Of a DNA stretch of 64,000 nucleotides, positions 34,302 to 43,113 are shown in pieces; the first letter of the stretch is position 1; every line of letters begins with the position of its first letter. The stretch lies in contig CAVJLL010000007.1 in assembly GCA_963650385.1 (NCBI GenBank), positions 1 through 64,000 on the forward strand, in the 5' to 3' direction. The notes below the pieces were generated by a model. The model ran no database searches. It was given only the letters and a program-made list of their open reading frames with translations, and had not been told where the DNA came from. A program made the translations under genes and the position numbers. The DNA is from CAG-791 sp963650385 (GTDB taxonomy: Bacteria > Bacillota > Clostridia > Lachnospirales > Lachnospiraceae).

Positions 34302-35171
34302 TCAGCTCCACTTCTCCACAAATCCCTCTCCCATGGCCTCCGTCACATCACTGACGATAAAGAACGCTCTGGGATCGTATTCACGGACAATGTCCTTGAT
34401 CTCGACGATGTCCTTGCTGCTGCAGATGCAGATCAGCACATTTTTATGCTTGCCGGAGTACATGCCGGTTCCCGACACGCTGGTAACGCCTCTGGAAAGC
34501 TCATTCAGAATATCCCCGGCGATCTGTTCGGAGCAATCCGAGATGATCATAGCACATTTCGCCGTGCGTCCCCTTGCCAGAATCCAGTCCGTAATCTTCC
34601 CCATGATGTACACGGAGATCAGTGCATACAGCGTATGCTCTACGTTGAAGACCACCGCGCCCAGGATGACGACAATGCCGTCCAGGATCTGAATGATGCG
34701 TCCCACTCCGTACTGCCGAAAATACCGGTGCAGCGAATTGCCCAGCATATCCGTGCCGCCGGACGTGGCCCTTGCCATGAGCAGAATGCCGGTTCCTGCG
34801 CCGAAGCAGATTCCGCCGTATACCGAGACGAGAAGGAGATTCCCGGAAGCAAGATCGTATTCCGGGAACAGTCCCAGCTCCACTGTCACGATAATCCAGC
34901 TGAGGCCGGTCCGGATGATACTCCGAAAGCCGTCCGTCTTCCATGCAAACAGGAAAATCGGCACGTTCACCAGAAGGTTGGACAGCCACAGCGGAATCTC
35001 TGCTGCCATATACTGTCCGGTCAGATATTTAATGATAATGGCAAGACCGGAAACGCCTCCGGTAACCAGCCCGGCCGGATCAAAGAAATATTTGGTTGCA
35101 CAGGTTGTAATGGTACTTCCTATCAGAATCAGCAGAACATCTGCCGCATGAAGCCGTAATCTTTTTTTCAT
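34302..35171 (-). CDS. YitT family membrane protein (DUF161/DUF2179)
   Basis: A 289-residue protein with five to six membrane helices in the first 200 residues and a C-terminal soluble DUF2179 domain (about 205-289, beginning TAKCAMIISDCSEQIAGDIL and including DIVREYDPRAFFIVSDVTEAMG). Family motifs include FFDPAGLVTGGVSGLAII and ARATSGGTDML. YitT proteins are common in Firmicutes; their transport or signalling function is not established, though DUF2179 resembles ligand-binding ferredoxin-like domains. AAGGATACG precedes the ATG. It overlaps no other gene; the AlaX-like gene ends 18 bp upstream. Confidence 0.9.
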   Translation of the reverse strand: MKKRLRLHAADVLLILIGSTITTCATKYFFDPAGLVTGGVSGLAIIIKYLTGQYMAAEIPLWLSNLLVNVPIFLFAWKTDGFRSIIRTGLSWIIVTVELGLFPEYDLASGNLLLVSVYGGICFGAGTGILLMARATSGGTDMLGNSLHRYFRQYGVGRIIQILDGIVVILGAVVFNVEHTLYALISVYIMGKITDWILARGRTAKCAMIISDCSEQIAGDILNELSRGVTSVSGTGMYSGKHKNVLICICSSKDIVEIKDIVREYDPRAFFIVSDVTEAMGEGFVEKWS

Positions 35172-35188
35172 CGTATCCTTATCATATT

Positions 35189-35204
35189 GTAACTATTCAG
35201 AGCC
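35189..35204 (-). repeat. dispersed repeat family 1, core copy forming the 3' end of a gene
   Basis: Exact inverted copy of ggctctgaatagttac. On the minus strand it encodes the last residues and the TAG stop (35193-35195) of the AlaX-like gene. Confidence 0.7.
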
Positions 35205-36485
35205 GCGCAGCGCCTCTTCAACATCCGCCCTGGAGGCCATGACCGTTCCCTGAACCATCTCCGGCTTCCCGCCTCCCTTTGCTCCGAAGGTTTCCCGGAG
35301 CATCTGGTTGGGAATTCTGGCATCCTGTCTTCTGCTGCCGATCAGATATTTCCATCCGGTCTCGTCCGATCCGGTCAAAACGCCAGCATAGCGCCAGCCC
35401 ATGCTGCACATCCGGTTCATCAGCTCCCGCTGGGCCGGAACCGACAGATCTCCTTCAAAAAGGAACCGGTCTCTTCCCTCTGCCTGCGTACAACTCCTCG
35501 CCGCGCCTTCTCCGGCTTCGTCCAGGACTCCTCCGAGCTCTGCCTCCAGCTGCCGGATTCTCGCGTCTACGTACTGCAGCTCCCGTTCCCGGCAGATCTC
35601 ATGCGCTCTTGCCAGCTCTTCCTTCAGCCGTTTCACGCCGTCTGCCACCGTTTCCCTGGGCTCGTTCATAAGGCGCGACGCCTCCCGGAGCTGATCCTGG
35701 TACTGCTGCATCCGATGCAGAGCACGCTCTCCGCAGACAAAGGTCAGCCGGAGCGCATCCTGGTTCTTCTCCGCCGAGAGAATCTTAATCATGCCGATTT
35801 CCCCCGTGCGGCGTACGTGCGGAGCACAGCAGGCGCAGATGTCCACGCCTTCGATTTCAACGATCCGCACCGGACCGTCAATTTCCTTCTTGCTGCGGTA
35901 TTCCAGCCCGGCAAGCTCCTCCCGGGAAGGGTACGTGCAGAAAATACCAACGTTTCTCCAGATCACCTCGTTGGCCATCTGCTCCAGCCTGCGCACATCG
36001 CTTTCCTGCAGCATGCCGCCGGTATCCAGCGTCACGGTATTCTCGCTCAGGCGGAAGCCCACGTTCTCATATCCCCACTGTGAATGCAAAAGTCCGGAGA
36101 GAACATGCTCCCCGGAGTGATTCTGCATATTGGAATACCGGTGCCGCCAGTCCAGCACGCCGTGAACGCGCTGCCCCGGCAGAAGCTGTGCGGCAGCATC
36201 ATCCGCCGATCCCTGCGCCTGCTCCGTGCCTTCCCCGACGTTCTCTTCTGTCTGTATGAGATGCCAGATGACGTCTCCCGCTTCCAGCTGCACGTCGAGC
36301 ACGGGATACCCGGCCAACAGTCCCCGATCCGGCGTCTGACCGCCCTCCTCCGGGAAAAACAGCGTTGCATCCAGCGCCAGCCGCACCGTCCCCGGGTCCT
36401 TCCCCGGCTCCGCTGCCAGAACTGCCGCATCGAATTCCTGTGCATAGGGCTGTTCATCGTATAATTTAACGGTTGCTTGTATCAT
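35193..36485 (-). CDS. alanyl-tRNA editing protein (AlaX-L-like, with DHHA1)
   Basis: A 430-residue relative of the editing half of alanyl-tRNA synthetase, expected to hydrolyse tRNA-Ala mischarged with Ser or Gly. The zinc and catalytic motifs are HSGEH (in NHSGEHVLSGLLH) and CxxxH in CACCAPHVRRTGEIG; a coiled helix region (about 250-310) and a C-terminal DHHA1-like domain with FGAKGGGKPEMVQG follow. No aminoacylation domain is present. It follows the NYN-LOTUS gene by 5 bp, so translation is likely coupled. The final residues RGSE and stop codon are encoded by a dispersed repeat. Confidence 0.9.
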   Translation of the reverse strand: MIQATVKLYDEQPYAQEFDAAVLAAEPGKDPGTVRLALDATLFFPEEGGQTPDRGLLAGYPVLDVQLEAGDVIWHLIQTEENVGEGTEQAQGSADDAAAQLLPGQRVHGVLDWRHRYSNMQNHSGEHVLSGLLHSQWGYENVGFRLSENTVTLDTGGMLQESDVRRLEQMANEVIWRNVGIFCTYPSREELAGLEYRSKKEIDGPVRIVEIEGVDICACCAPHVRRTGEIGMIKILSAEKNQDALRLTFVCGERALHRMQQYQDQLREASRLMNEPRETVADGVKRLKEELARAHEICRERELQYVDARIRQLEAELGGVLDEAGEGAARSCTQAEGRDRFLFEGDLSVPAQRELMNRMCSMGWRYAGVLTGSDETGWKYLIGSRRQDARIPNQMLRETFGAKGGGKPEMVQGTVMASRADVEEALRGSE

Positions 36486-36490
36486 AGGAC

Positions 36491-37591
36491 TTATTTTCCC
36501 TGCGGCAGACTCACATGCCGTCCGTTCACCTCTACCGAATGGATGTTGCGGTTCAGATATACCGAAAATCTTGTGACACCGCTCTTGCGGATGGTTGCAT
36601 CCAGATTCGGATTCATGTCCTCCAGCTCCTGCTTGAGTGTGCCTAGGAGCAGATCCTGCGTGTTGTGGCGGCGGAAGATCGACAGAATCTGTTTTTCGAT
36701 CTCAGAGTCTGCGGTAATCTTCTGCGAAATCCAGACGCCGCTGTCCCTTGTCGTCACGCTCAGCGACGGCAGGTCCTTGAGAAATTCCGAAAGCTTGCTG
36801 TAATGATAGTTCCGGATATCAAAATCCGGGAAAATCTTCACCAGTCTGGAGCCGATTTCGCCAAGTCCCGTCTCTTTGCCGTCCGCCGCATTGTCCGTAA
36901 TCATCTTGACAATAGCGGCCTCAATCTCCGATTTATCCGTAAAGCCGGGCTCCTCCTGCGGCGCATCTCCCGGAAGGAATTCATCCGCAGTGCCATCCTG
37001 CAGCAAGAGTGCCGGTTCTGCAGTCTTTTTCCTGCCGGATGCAGCAGCGCTGCCGGCGGCCTTCCTGCCCGATGCCGTTTGGGCGGCCTTGCCGTTATTT
37101 TTGCGGCGATCCTTCCCTTTCCCCTTGGTGCCGGCATCCTCCTCATCCGAATCGCTGCTGCCGCTGATCACGTCGAGGAAAATAAAACGCTCACACGATA
37201 CGCGGAAGGACTCCGGCGTCTTTTTCTCGCCCATACCGATGACGACCTTGCCGGATTCCCGAAGCCGGGTTGCCAGCTTGTTGAAGTCCCCGTCACTGGA
37301 GCAGATGCAGAAGCCCTGCACGGAATTCGTGTACAGTATGTCCATTGCATCGATGATCAGTCCGATGTCCGACGCGTTTTTGCCCGGTGTATTGTTCGGC
37401 TGCATGACCGGCGTCAGCGAATAGCCGGCAGAGCAGTTAAACCAGGAGCGAAGGCGCTCCTGCGACCAGTCTCCGTACATACGGCGGATGGTGATCTTGC
37501 CGTACTTGGACAGCTCACTCAAAATGACCGAAATATATTTGGCGCTGATGTTGTCCGCATCGATCAGCAGCGCAATGTTAATGTCTTCCAT
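36491..37591 (-). CDS. NYN-domain RNase-like protein with OST-HTH/LOTUS domains
   Basis: A 366-residue protein. The PIN-like NYN domain (about 1-150) has the acidic residues of this nuclease family: LLIDADNIS (Asp11, Asp13), NASDIGLIIDAMD and CSSDGDFNKLA. A Lys/Ala-rich linker (about 150-215) leads to one clear OST-HTH/LOTUS domain (about 225-295, ending SGVWISQK) and probably a second (about 297-366). LOTUS domains bind RNA or RNA helicases in animal germ-line proteins; bacterial NYN-LOTUS proteins are thought to be RNA-processing factors. It precedes a tRNA-editing gene by 5 bp. The ATG at 37591 is preferred to a TTG at 37615; GAAGGGG is about 12 nt upstream. Confidence 0.88.
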   Translation of the reverse strand: MEDINIALLIDADNISAKYISVILSELSKYGKITIRRMYGDWSQERLRSWFNCSAGYSLTPVMQPNNTPGKNASDIGLIIDAMDILYTNSVQGFCICSSDGDFNKLATRLRESGKVVIGMGEKKTPESFRVSCERFIFLDVISGSSDSDEEDAGTKGKGKDRRKNNGKAAQTASGRKAAGSAAASGRKKTAEPALLLQDGTADEFLPGDAPQEEPGFTDKSEIEAAIVKMITDNAADGKETGLGEIGSRLVKIFPDFDIRNYHYSKLSEFLKDLPSLSVTTRDSGVWISQKITADSEIEKQILSIFRRHNTQDLLLGTLKQELEDMNPNLDATIRKSGVTRFSVYLNRNIHSVEVNGRHVSLPQGK

Positions 37592-37752
37592 ATATGTTTG
37601 AATAACCCCTTCCAATTGGTATCTGCCCGGAAAAAACTTGTGTCTCTGCCATCATTATTGGCTTTTGTGGTATGAAAAAGCGCAGACAGAACGTATAATG
37701 AGAAGCGCAGTTTTGGCCAGACAACGACAATTATATAGGATTGGAGGCCGCA

Positions 37753-38097
37753 ATGCACGAACTTCCCATAATCCAGGGGCTTCTTGAAACCGCCGTTCAG
37801 GCTGCCTGCCAGGAGAAGCTGGCGGCGGTAACCTGTGTCACGGTGCGCGTCGGTGAGCTCTCGGATCTGGTGGACGAATGTATGCAGCTGTACTGGGAGA
37901 CCGCCGGAACGGGCACCGTCTGTGAGGGTGCCGCACTCCGAATCCGCAGAGATCCCTGCATATTGTCCTGCCGCGCCTGCGGCCGCCGTTTTCCGCATGC
38001 CGGGAGCTTTTCGTGTCCGTACTGCGGCGGCGATGCGTCGCTGGTCCGGGGAACCGGCACGGGCTGTATCATCGAGAGCATCGAGGGTGAGACATAA
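37753..38097 (+). CDS. hypA: HypA/HybF-type nickel metallochaperone
   Basis: A 114-residue nickel chaperone for hydrogenase (or urease) maturation. The N-terminal MHE places the nickel ligand His2, and the zinc site is CxxC-CxxC at Cys73, Cys76, Cys88 and Cys91. Start chosen at 37753 because nickel binding requires this N-terminus and GGAGG is 5 nt upstream. No hydrogenase or other hyp gene is next to it: apt follows 49 bp later. It may serve a hydrogenase encoded elsewhere. A TATAAT box lies at 37694-37699. Confidence 0.9.
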   Translation: MHELPIIQGLLETAVQAACQEKLAAVTCVTVRVGELSDLVDECMQLYWETAGTGTVCEGAALRIRRDPCILSCRACGRRFPHAGSFSCPYCGGDASLVRGTGTGCIIESIEGET

Positions 38098-38146
38098 ACA
38101 CCACATTCATGGCTGTGCTGCCGGCACAGCCGCAGGAGGATGAACC

Positions 38147-38677
38147 ATGAAGAAAGACAATCTGAAAGACTACGTACTGACCATTCCGGACTTTCCGCAG
38201 AAGGGCATCATGTTCCGTGATGTCACCACGGTTGCTCAGGATCCCGACGGTCTGCGCATGGCAATTGATGAGATGCAGGATCTGGTAAAGGACGTCGACT
38301 TTGACGTCGTGGTCGGTGCCGAATCCAGAGGCTTTATTTTCGGCACGCCCATTGCCTACAACCTGCACAAGCCGATGGTGCTGATCCGCAAGAAGGGCAA
38401 GCTTCCCCGCAAGACCGTTTCCGTTGACTATGCTCTGGAATACGGCACTGCCACTCTGGAGATGCATGTGGACTCCATCCAGCCCGGACAGAAGGTCCTG
38501 ATCGTGGATGATCTGATGGCAACCGGCGGCACAGCAAAGGCAATGATCGATCTGGTAGAGAAGCTCGGCGGCAAGGTCGCAGGCGTTCTTGTTCTCATGG
38601 AACTGGAAGGACTGAACGGCCGCGCAGCGATCGCTCCGTATCCGCTGTTCTCCGCCATCAAGTACGAGGGCAAATAA
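38147..38677 (+). CDS. apt: adenine phosphoribosyltransferase
   Basis: A 176-residue purine salvage enzyme forming AMP from adenine and PRPP. The N-terminal LTIPDFPQKGIMFRDVTTV and the PRPP-binding motif VLIVDDLMATGGTAKA are family hallmarks, and VVGAESRGFIFG contacts the base. AGGAGG precedes the ATG. The length is standard. Six bases separate it from the exonuclease III gene. Confidence 0.97.
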   Translation: MKKDNLKDYVLTIPDFPQKGIMFRDVTTVAQDPDGLRMAIDEMQDLVKDVDFDVVVGAESRGFIFGTPIAYNLHKPMVLIRKKGKLPRKTVSVDYALEYGTATLEMHVDSIQPGQKVLIVDDLMATGGTAKAMIDLVEKLGGKVAGVLVLMELEGLNGRAAIAPYPLFSAIKYEGK

Positions 38678-38683
38678 TCGCCT

Positions 38684-39448
38684 ATGAGCAAGAAATTCAT
38701 TTCCTGGAACGTAAACGGCCTGCGTGCCTGCATCGGCAAGAATACCTTCTATGAATTCCTGCAGCAGGAAGCGCCGGATGCCATCTGTCTCCAGGAAACC
38801 AAGCTGCAGGAAGGGCAGATTCAGGTGGACCTGCCCGGGTATCACCAATACTGGAATTATGCCGTCAAAAAAGGATATTCCGGCACGGCCATCTTTACCC
38901 GGGAGGAGCCTTTGTCGGTGCAGTACGGCATCGGAATCCCAGAGCACGACCAGGAAGGGCGGGTGATCACACTGGAATATCCCGCCTACTATCTGATCAC
39001 CGTGTATGTGCCCAATTCCAAGCAGGAGCTGGAGCGCCTTTCCTACCGCATGGTCTGGGAGGACGCCTTCCTTTCCTACATCAAGGAGCTGGAGAAGTCC
39101 AAGCCCGTCATATACTGCGGTGATCTGAACGTTGCCCACCGGGAAATCGATCTGAAGAATCCTTCCTCCAATCACCACAATGCCGGCTTCACCGATGAGG
39201 AGCGCGGGAAGATGACCACGGTTCTGTCCAGCGGTTTTGTGGATACCTGGCGGTATTTTCACCCGGACACGGCCGGCGTCTATTCCTGGTGGTCCTACCG
39301 GTTTCATGCAAGGCAGAAGAATGCCGGTTGGCGGATCGACTATTTTATCGTTTCAGAAGCTCTGGTTCCGAAGCTTTGCGATGCAGCAATCTATACCGAC
39401 GTCCTCGGGTCCGATCATTGCCCGGTCGGCCTGCAGATCGATGTCTGA
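38684..39448 (+). CDS. xth: exodeoxyribonuclease III
   Basis: A 254-residue AP endonuclease/3'-exonuclease for base-excision repair. The metal-binding Asn and Glu are in SWNVNGLRAC and LQETKLQEGQ, the catalytic Asp-Asn in YCGDLNVAH, and the final Asp-His in GSDHCPVGL. Length and motif order match Xth/ExoA. It is the third gene of the plus-strand hypA-apt-xth-mrp block. Confidence 0.96.
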   Translation: MSKKFISWNVNGLRACIGKNTFYEFLQQEAPDAICLQETKLQEGQIQVDLPGYHQYWNYAVKKGYSGTAIFTREEPLSVQYGIGIPEHDQEGRVITLEYPAYYLITVYVPNSKQELERLSYRMVWEDAFLSYIKELEKSKPVIYCGDLNVAHREIDLKNPSSNHHNAGFTDEERGKMTTVLSSGFVDTWRYFHPDTAGVYSWWSYRFHARQKNAGWRIDYFIVSEALVPKLCDAAIYTDVLGSDHCPVGLQIDV

Positions 39449-39461
39449 CGCTGCGCAAATG

Positions 39462-39477
39462 GGCTTTGAATAGTTGT
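39462..39477 (+). repeat. diverged core copy of dispersed repeat family 1
   Basis: ggctttgaatagttgt differs from the 16-base core at three positions. It lies between the xth stop and the mrp ribosome binding site. Confidence 0.4.
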
Positions 39478-39502
39478 GTTTTTGGTATAAAGGGAGATTG
39501 TT

Positions 39503-40339
39503 ATGTCAGAAGAAAAGAAAACAGCCGACGGAAAGATTCCGATGCCGGTTGCCAATTTTAAGGTGGATGCCAATCCCGGCAGCCATGTCCGGAAGATGAT
39601 CGGTGTTGTCAGCGGAAAAGGCGGTGTCGGAAAGTCCTCCGTTACCGGTCTTTGCGCATTGTGGTCGCTTCGCCACGGCTATCGCACCGCTGTCATGGAC
39701 TGCGATATTACCGGTCCCAGCATCCCCCGCATGTTCGGTGTCTCCAGTGAGGACATCAGCGTAGAGGGTGTACGTCCGGACGGCGAGGGCGGCACGCTGA
39801 TCCCCGCAGAAACCTCCACCGGCATCAAGATCATGTCCATGAACCTCCTCATGGAGAATGAGGAGCAGCCGGTTATCTGGAGAGGTCCCATTGTTGCCGG
39901 CGTGGTCAAGCAGTTCTGGACCGATGTTAAATGGGGCGATGTCGATTACATGTTCGTGGATATGCCGCCCGGAACCGGCGATGTTCCGCTGACCGTATTC
40001 CAGTCCCTTCCCCTGGACGGCATCCTGATCGTGACAACGCCGCAGGATCTGGTTTCCATGATCGTGAAAAAGGCCGTTCACATGGCCAGGGATATGAAGG
40101 TGCCGATTCTGGGCATCGTTGAGAACATGAGCTATGTTTCCTGTCCGCATTGCGGCGAAAAGGTGTACATGTTCGGAGAAAGTCACGCCGAGGAGGTTGC
40201 AAAGAGCGAGGGAACGGTACTGGTTGAATCGCTTCCCATTGATCCCGATCTGGCACATGCCATGGACACCGGCGCGATTGAGTTCTATGAAACCAACGCT
40301 CTGGAAAAGCTCTCCGAGGTTCTTCCGTCTCCGGAATAA
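39503..40339 (+). CDS. mrp: Mrp/NBP35 family ATP-binding protein
   Basis: A 278-residue P-loop NTPase thought to carry and insert iron-sulfur clusters. The deviant Walker A is SGKGGVGKSS (about 34-43), with CDITGPSIPRMFG and MPPGTGDVPLT completing the nucleotide site. A CxxC in CPHCGEK (about 213-219) may bind the bridging cluster. The N-terminal DUF59 domain of longer Mrp proteins is absent. AGGGAGA lies before the ATG. Hairpins at 40346-40400 follow. Confidence 0.93.
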   Translation: MSEEKKTADGKIPMPVANFKVDANPGSHVRKMIGVVSGKGGVGKSSVTGLCALWSLRHGYRTAVMDCDITGPSIPRMFGVSSEDISVEGVRPDGEGGTLIPAETSTGIKIMSMNLLMENEEQPVIWRGPIVAGVVKQFWTDVKWGDVDYMFVDMPPGTGDVPLTVFQSLPLDGILIVTTPQDLVSMIVKKAVHMARDMKVPILGIVENMSYVSCPHCGEKVYMFGESHAEEVAKSEGTVLVESLPIDPDLAHAMDTGAIEFYETNALEKLSEVLPSPE

Positions 40340-40345
40340 GCCTCT

Positions 40346-40400
40346 GCCGGAGAACTCCGGCGGGAGGCGGTAAACGGTTACAGTCTTCGAACCGCCTCCC
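40346..40400. terminator. double hairpin between convergent mrp and SDR genes
   Basis: GCCGGAG/CTCCGGC (40346-40361) is followed by GGGAGGCGGT (40362-40371) pairing with ACCGCCTCCC (40391-40400). The right arm is part of the SDR coding sequence. No T-tract is present. Confidence 0.5.
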
Positions 40401-41187
40401 ACGCGAGCAGGAGAACATCGATCGGAAACAGCTTTCGGACAAAGCGGTGCAGCGTGCTGACCGGTCCCGGTGTCGACACCGGCATGCGCAGTGCCGCATC
40501 CGTGAGCGCATGCCGCACCACATCCTCTTTTCGGGAAGCCAGGGGATAATCTGCAATTTCCGGATCGTCCCCCTCGCTTTTACGGTCTGCCAGCGATATA
40601 AATTCCGTATCCTTCACCCAATAGGGACACACAGCGGTAACGTAAATACCAAGCGGCAGCAATTCCACACGAAGTGCTCTGCTGTAGTGATACAGAAACG
40701 CTTTCGTGGCTGCATAGACATTCAGTCTGGTGATCGGCTGAAAGGCCGCCGTGGAGCATATCTCCAGAATCCTGCTGTTCTTCTTCATATAAGGCAGAAC
40801 CAGCTGTGTAAGATCCACCGCCGCACGGCAGTTCAGATCAATCATTCCGTCCAGCTCGTCCAGCGTCTGATCCATTGTTCGTCCGATCCTGCCGAAGCCG
40901 GCCGCGTTAATCAGCATCAGAACCTCAGGATTTTCTCTCTCAAGGAGCTCTGCGAGGGCATCGATGGAATCCTTCTGCGTAAGATCCATCGGCAGAACAT
41001 GCAGCGGGATCGATGTCACCTCTGCAAGTGCATGCAACCGATCTTCCCGTCTGGCAATGACCCACAGCTCCTCCGGACACGCTTCAAACAGGGCATTCTC
41101 TCCCCTGCAGGCGCCCTCCAGCTGACGGACAAATTCCTGTCCCAGCCCGCTGGATGCCCCGGTTACCACCGCAATCTTCTTTCCCAT
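40378..41187 (-). CDS. SDR-family oxidoreductase
   Basis: A 269-residue short-chain dehydrogenase/reductase. The NAD(P) motif is TGASSGLGQEF at about 9-19, the structural NAAG is in LINAAGFGRIG, and the catalytic Ser, Tyr and Lys occur in ICSTAAF and YAATKAF. It resembles DltE/YqjQ-type SDRs with an ARREDRL segment suggesting NADP preference. Substrate unknown. AAAGGAG is located before the ATG at 41187. It ends against mrp in a convergent arrangement. Confidence 0.85.
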   Translation of the reverse strand: MGKKIAVVTGASSGLGQEFVRQLEGACRGENALFEACPEELWVIARREDRLHALAEVTSIPLHVLPMDLTQKDSIDALAELLERENPEVLMLINAAGFGRIGRTMDQTLDELDGMIDLNCRAAVDLTQLVLPYMKKNSRILEICSTAAFQPITRLNVYAATKAFLYHYSRALRVELLPLGIYVTAVCPYWVKDTEFISLADRKSEGDDPEIADYPLASRKEDVVRHALTDAALRMPVSTPGPVSTLHRFVRKLFPIDVLLLAWEAVRRL

Positions 41188-41220
41188 CGCTCGTCTCCTT
41201 TCCTCCATGATAATAATGAT

Positions 41221-42024
41221 TCAGACCCTGCCGGTCCGCTTTCTGCTCTTCGCAGCCTCATTGGTGCGGTAAATATGCCCCAGTCCCTTCAGCAGCAGAC
41301 GATTATCAATCGTAATCTCATGCCGACAGTACGGAGCAAGGAGCTGTCCCAGTCCTCCGGTTGCAAGAATGCTCCCGACGCTTCCGCCGAGCTCTTCAAT
41401 ATACCGGTCAAGGACACCGTCCAGGGCACCGGCCGATCCGAAGATGATGCCGCTCCTCATCGCGTCAATGGTGTTGGTGGAGATCACCTTCTGGGGAGCC
41501 GAATAATTGATGCTCGGCAGGAGCGATGTCTCCTTCGTCAATGCTTCCAGGGAAATTCCTGCGCCGGGCATAATGCAGCCGCCCAGGTAATCCCCTTTTT
41601 TGTCCACAACCGTGATGGTCGTTGCCGTGCCCATATCGATGATGATGGCCGGCAGAGAATATTCTTCTTTGGCAGCGACCGCTGTCGCCACCATATCCCC
41701 GGCAATGGTGCCGGGATCATCCAGCCGTATATTCAGCCCCGTTTTGACGCCGGCGCCGACGATGACCGGCTTTGTTCCGGTAATGAGATTCACTGCCTCG
41801 GAAAACGCCGCATTCACCTGCGGAACAACCGAGGAGATAATCGTCCCCTCAAAGCCGTGCGGATCCATCCCGGCCAGCTCCATGGCACACTTTATCTTCA
41901 TTGCATACTCATAGGACGTTCCGGTTCTGTCCGTTGAAATCGATGCCGCCTGCACCACCTCATTCTCCTCGTTGATGCAGCCAATGATCGTGTGGGTATT
42001 GCCGATATCAATTGCAAGTATCAT
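41221..42024 (-). CDS. coaX: type III pantothenate kinase
   Basis: A 267-residue ASKHA-fold kinase for the first step of coenzyme A synthesis. The phosphate-binding loop is LAIDIGNTHTIIG at the N-terminus, and DMGTATTITVVD is the second phosphate motif. The usual GADR segment reads AGDM (in GTIAGDMVATAV), keeping the catalytic-region Asp but not the flanking residues. AAAGGAGAGG precedes the ATG at 42024. It follows oppF by 73 bp containing a hairpin (42062-42088). Confidence 0.92.
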   Translation of the reverse strand: MILAIDIGNTHTIIGCINEENEVVQAASISTDRTGTSYEYAMKIKCAMELAGMDPHGFEGTIISSVVPQVNAAFSEAVNLITGTKPVIVGAGVKTGLNIRLDDPGTIAGDMVATAVAAKEEYSLPAIIIDMGTATTITVVDKKGDYLGGCIMPGAGISLEALTKETSLLPSINYSAPQKVISTNTIDAMRSGIIFGSAGALDGVLDRYIEELGGSVGSILATGGLGQLLAPYCRHEITIDNRLLLKGLGHIYRTNEAAKSRKRTGRV

Positions 42025-42061
42025 GTGCACCTCTCCTTTCCGCTTTGCCGCGGCATTCCGG

Positions 42062-42088
42062 GGAGAATTGCGCAAAAGCGAATTCTCC
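42062..42088 (-). promoter_or_regulatory. hairpin between oppF and coaX
   Basis: GGAGAATT pairs with AATTCTCC around an inner CGC-AAAA-GCG stem. No T-tract follows on the minus strand. It could mark an RNA end of the opp operon or stabilise the mRNA. Confidence 0.4.
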
Positions 42089-42097
42089 GGCAGAAGC

Positions 42098-43102
42098 TCA
42101 GCCCTTCTGCGGCATGCAGCAGCTGACCCAATGCGCCTCTTCTCCGGCTGCGGCCAGATTGACCGTCTCCGGAGCTCGCAGGCACGCCTCCGATGCTCTC
42201 GGACAGCGATGGTAGAAGCAGCACGCGCCCGGAGGATCTTCCCGCGCGGTCTCTAACTGCATATATTCTGCCTCTACCTCCCGCAGCGTTTTCGTTCCGT
42301 CGTCCTCAATATGACGGTTCCAGTCCGGCACGGAGGACAGGAGCAGCCTTGTGTAAGGATGCCCCGGATTCCGATACACCTCCTCGGCCGTCCCGAGCTC
42401 TACAATGCGGCCGCGATACATCACTGCAATGCGGTCACACAGATAATATACAACATTCATGTTGTGAGAAATGAACAGCATCGAAAAATTCCGCTGCTGA
42501 TCAATCTCCTGAAACAGATTCAGGATCTGTGCCCCCACCGACACATCCAGTGCGGAAATCGCTTCATCGGCAATGACCAGATCCGGCTGCAGCATCAGCG
42601 CCGCACCGATGCAGACTCTCTGCCTTTGTCCTCCGGAAAGCTCTCCTGGATAGCGGTCCGCATAGGCTTCGTCGAGTCCGACCCGCTTCAGCATCTGCCG
42701 CACAGCCGCCTCCTGCTGCGCGGCCGTGCCGATGCGATGTGCGCGCAGCGGCTCCCGCATGGTAAACCCGATAGTTTTCCTGGGATTCAGTGCGCTCATG
42801 GGGTCCTGAAATACAGCCTGCACCTTCGCGCTCCTCTCCTTCCGGCCAAGCGTCTGGATGTCCGTGCCGGCTATCCGGACGGATCCCTCAAACGGAAGGA
42901 GGTTCAGGATCACATTTCCCAGCGTCGTTTTGCCGCAGCCGGATTCACCCACCAGCCCGAAAAATTCATTCCTGTAAATGGAAAAGGAGACATCCTGCAG
43001 GATCTGCTTCGTTCTGCGTGTCCCGGAAAGGCCGCGGCCTCTGTCCTCATAGCCGCTGCAGACGTGTGAGACCTCGAGGATTTTTTCTTTTTCTGCACTC
43101 AT
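42098..43102 (-). CDS. oppF: oligopeptide ABC transporter ATP-binding protein OppF
   Basis: A 334-residue ABC ATPase. Walker A is GESGCGKTT, the signature LSGGQRQRV, Walker B LVIADEAISALDV, and the C-terminal extension with four cysteines (GACCFYHRC onward) is the oligo/dipeptide transporter domain that can bind an iron-sulfur cluster. The start at 43102 lies 11 bp after oppD with GAGG 9 nt upstream. The transporter partner is OppD. Confidence 0.93.
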   Translation of the reverse strand: MSAEKEKILEVSHVCSGYEDRGRGLSGTRRTKQILQDVSFSIYRNEFFGLVGESGCGKTTLGNVILNLLPFEGSVRIAGTDIQTLGRKERSAKVQAVFQDPMSALNPRKTIGFTMREPLRAHRIGTAAQQEAAVRQMLKRVGLDEAYADRYPGELSGGQRQRVCIGAALMLQPDLVIADEAISALDVSVGAQILNLFQEIDQQRNFSMLFISHNMNVVYYLCDRIAVMYRGRIVELGTAEEVYRNPGHPYTRLLLSSVPDWNRHIEDDGTKTLREVEAEYMQLETAREDPPGACCFYHRCPRASEACLRAPETVNLAAAGEEAHWVSCCMPQKG

Positions 43103-43113
43103 CTTCCAATGCC

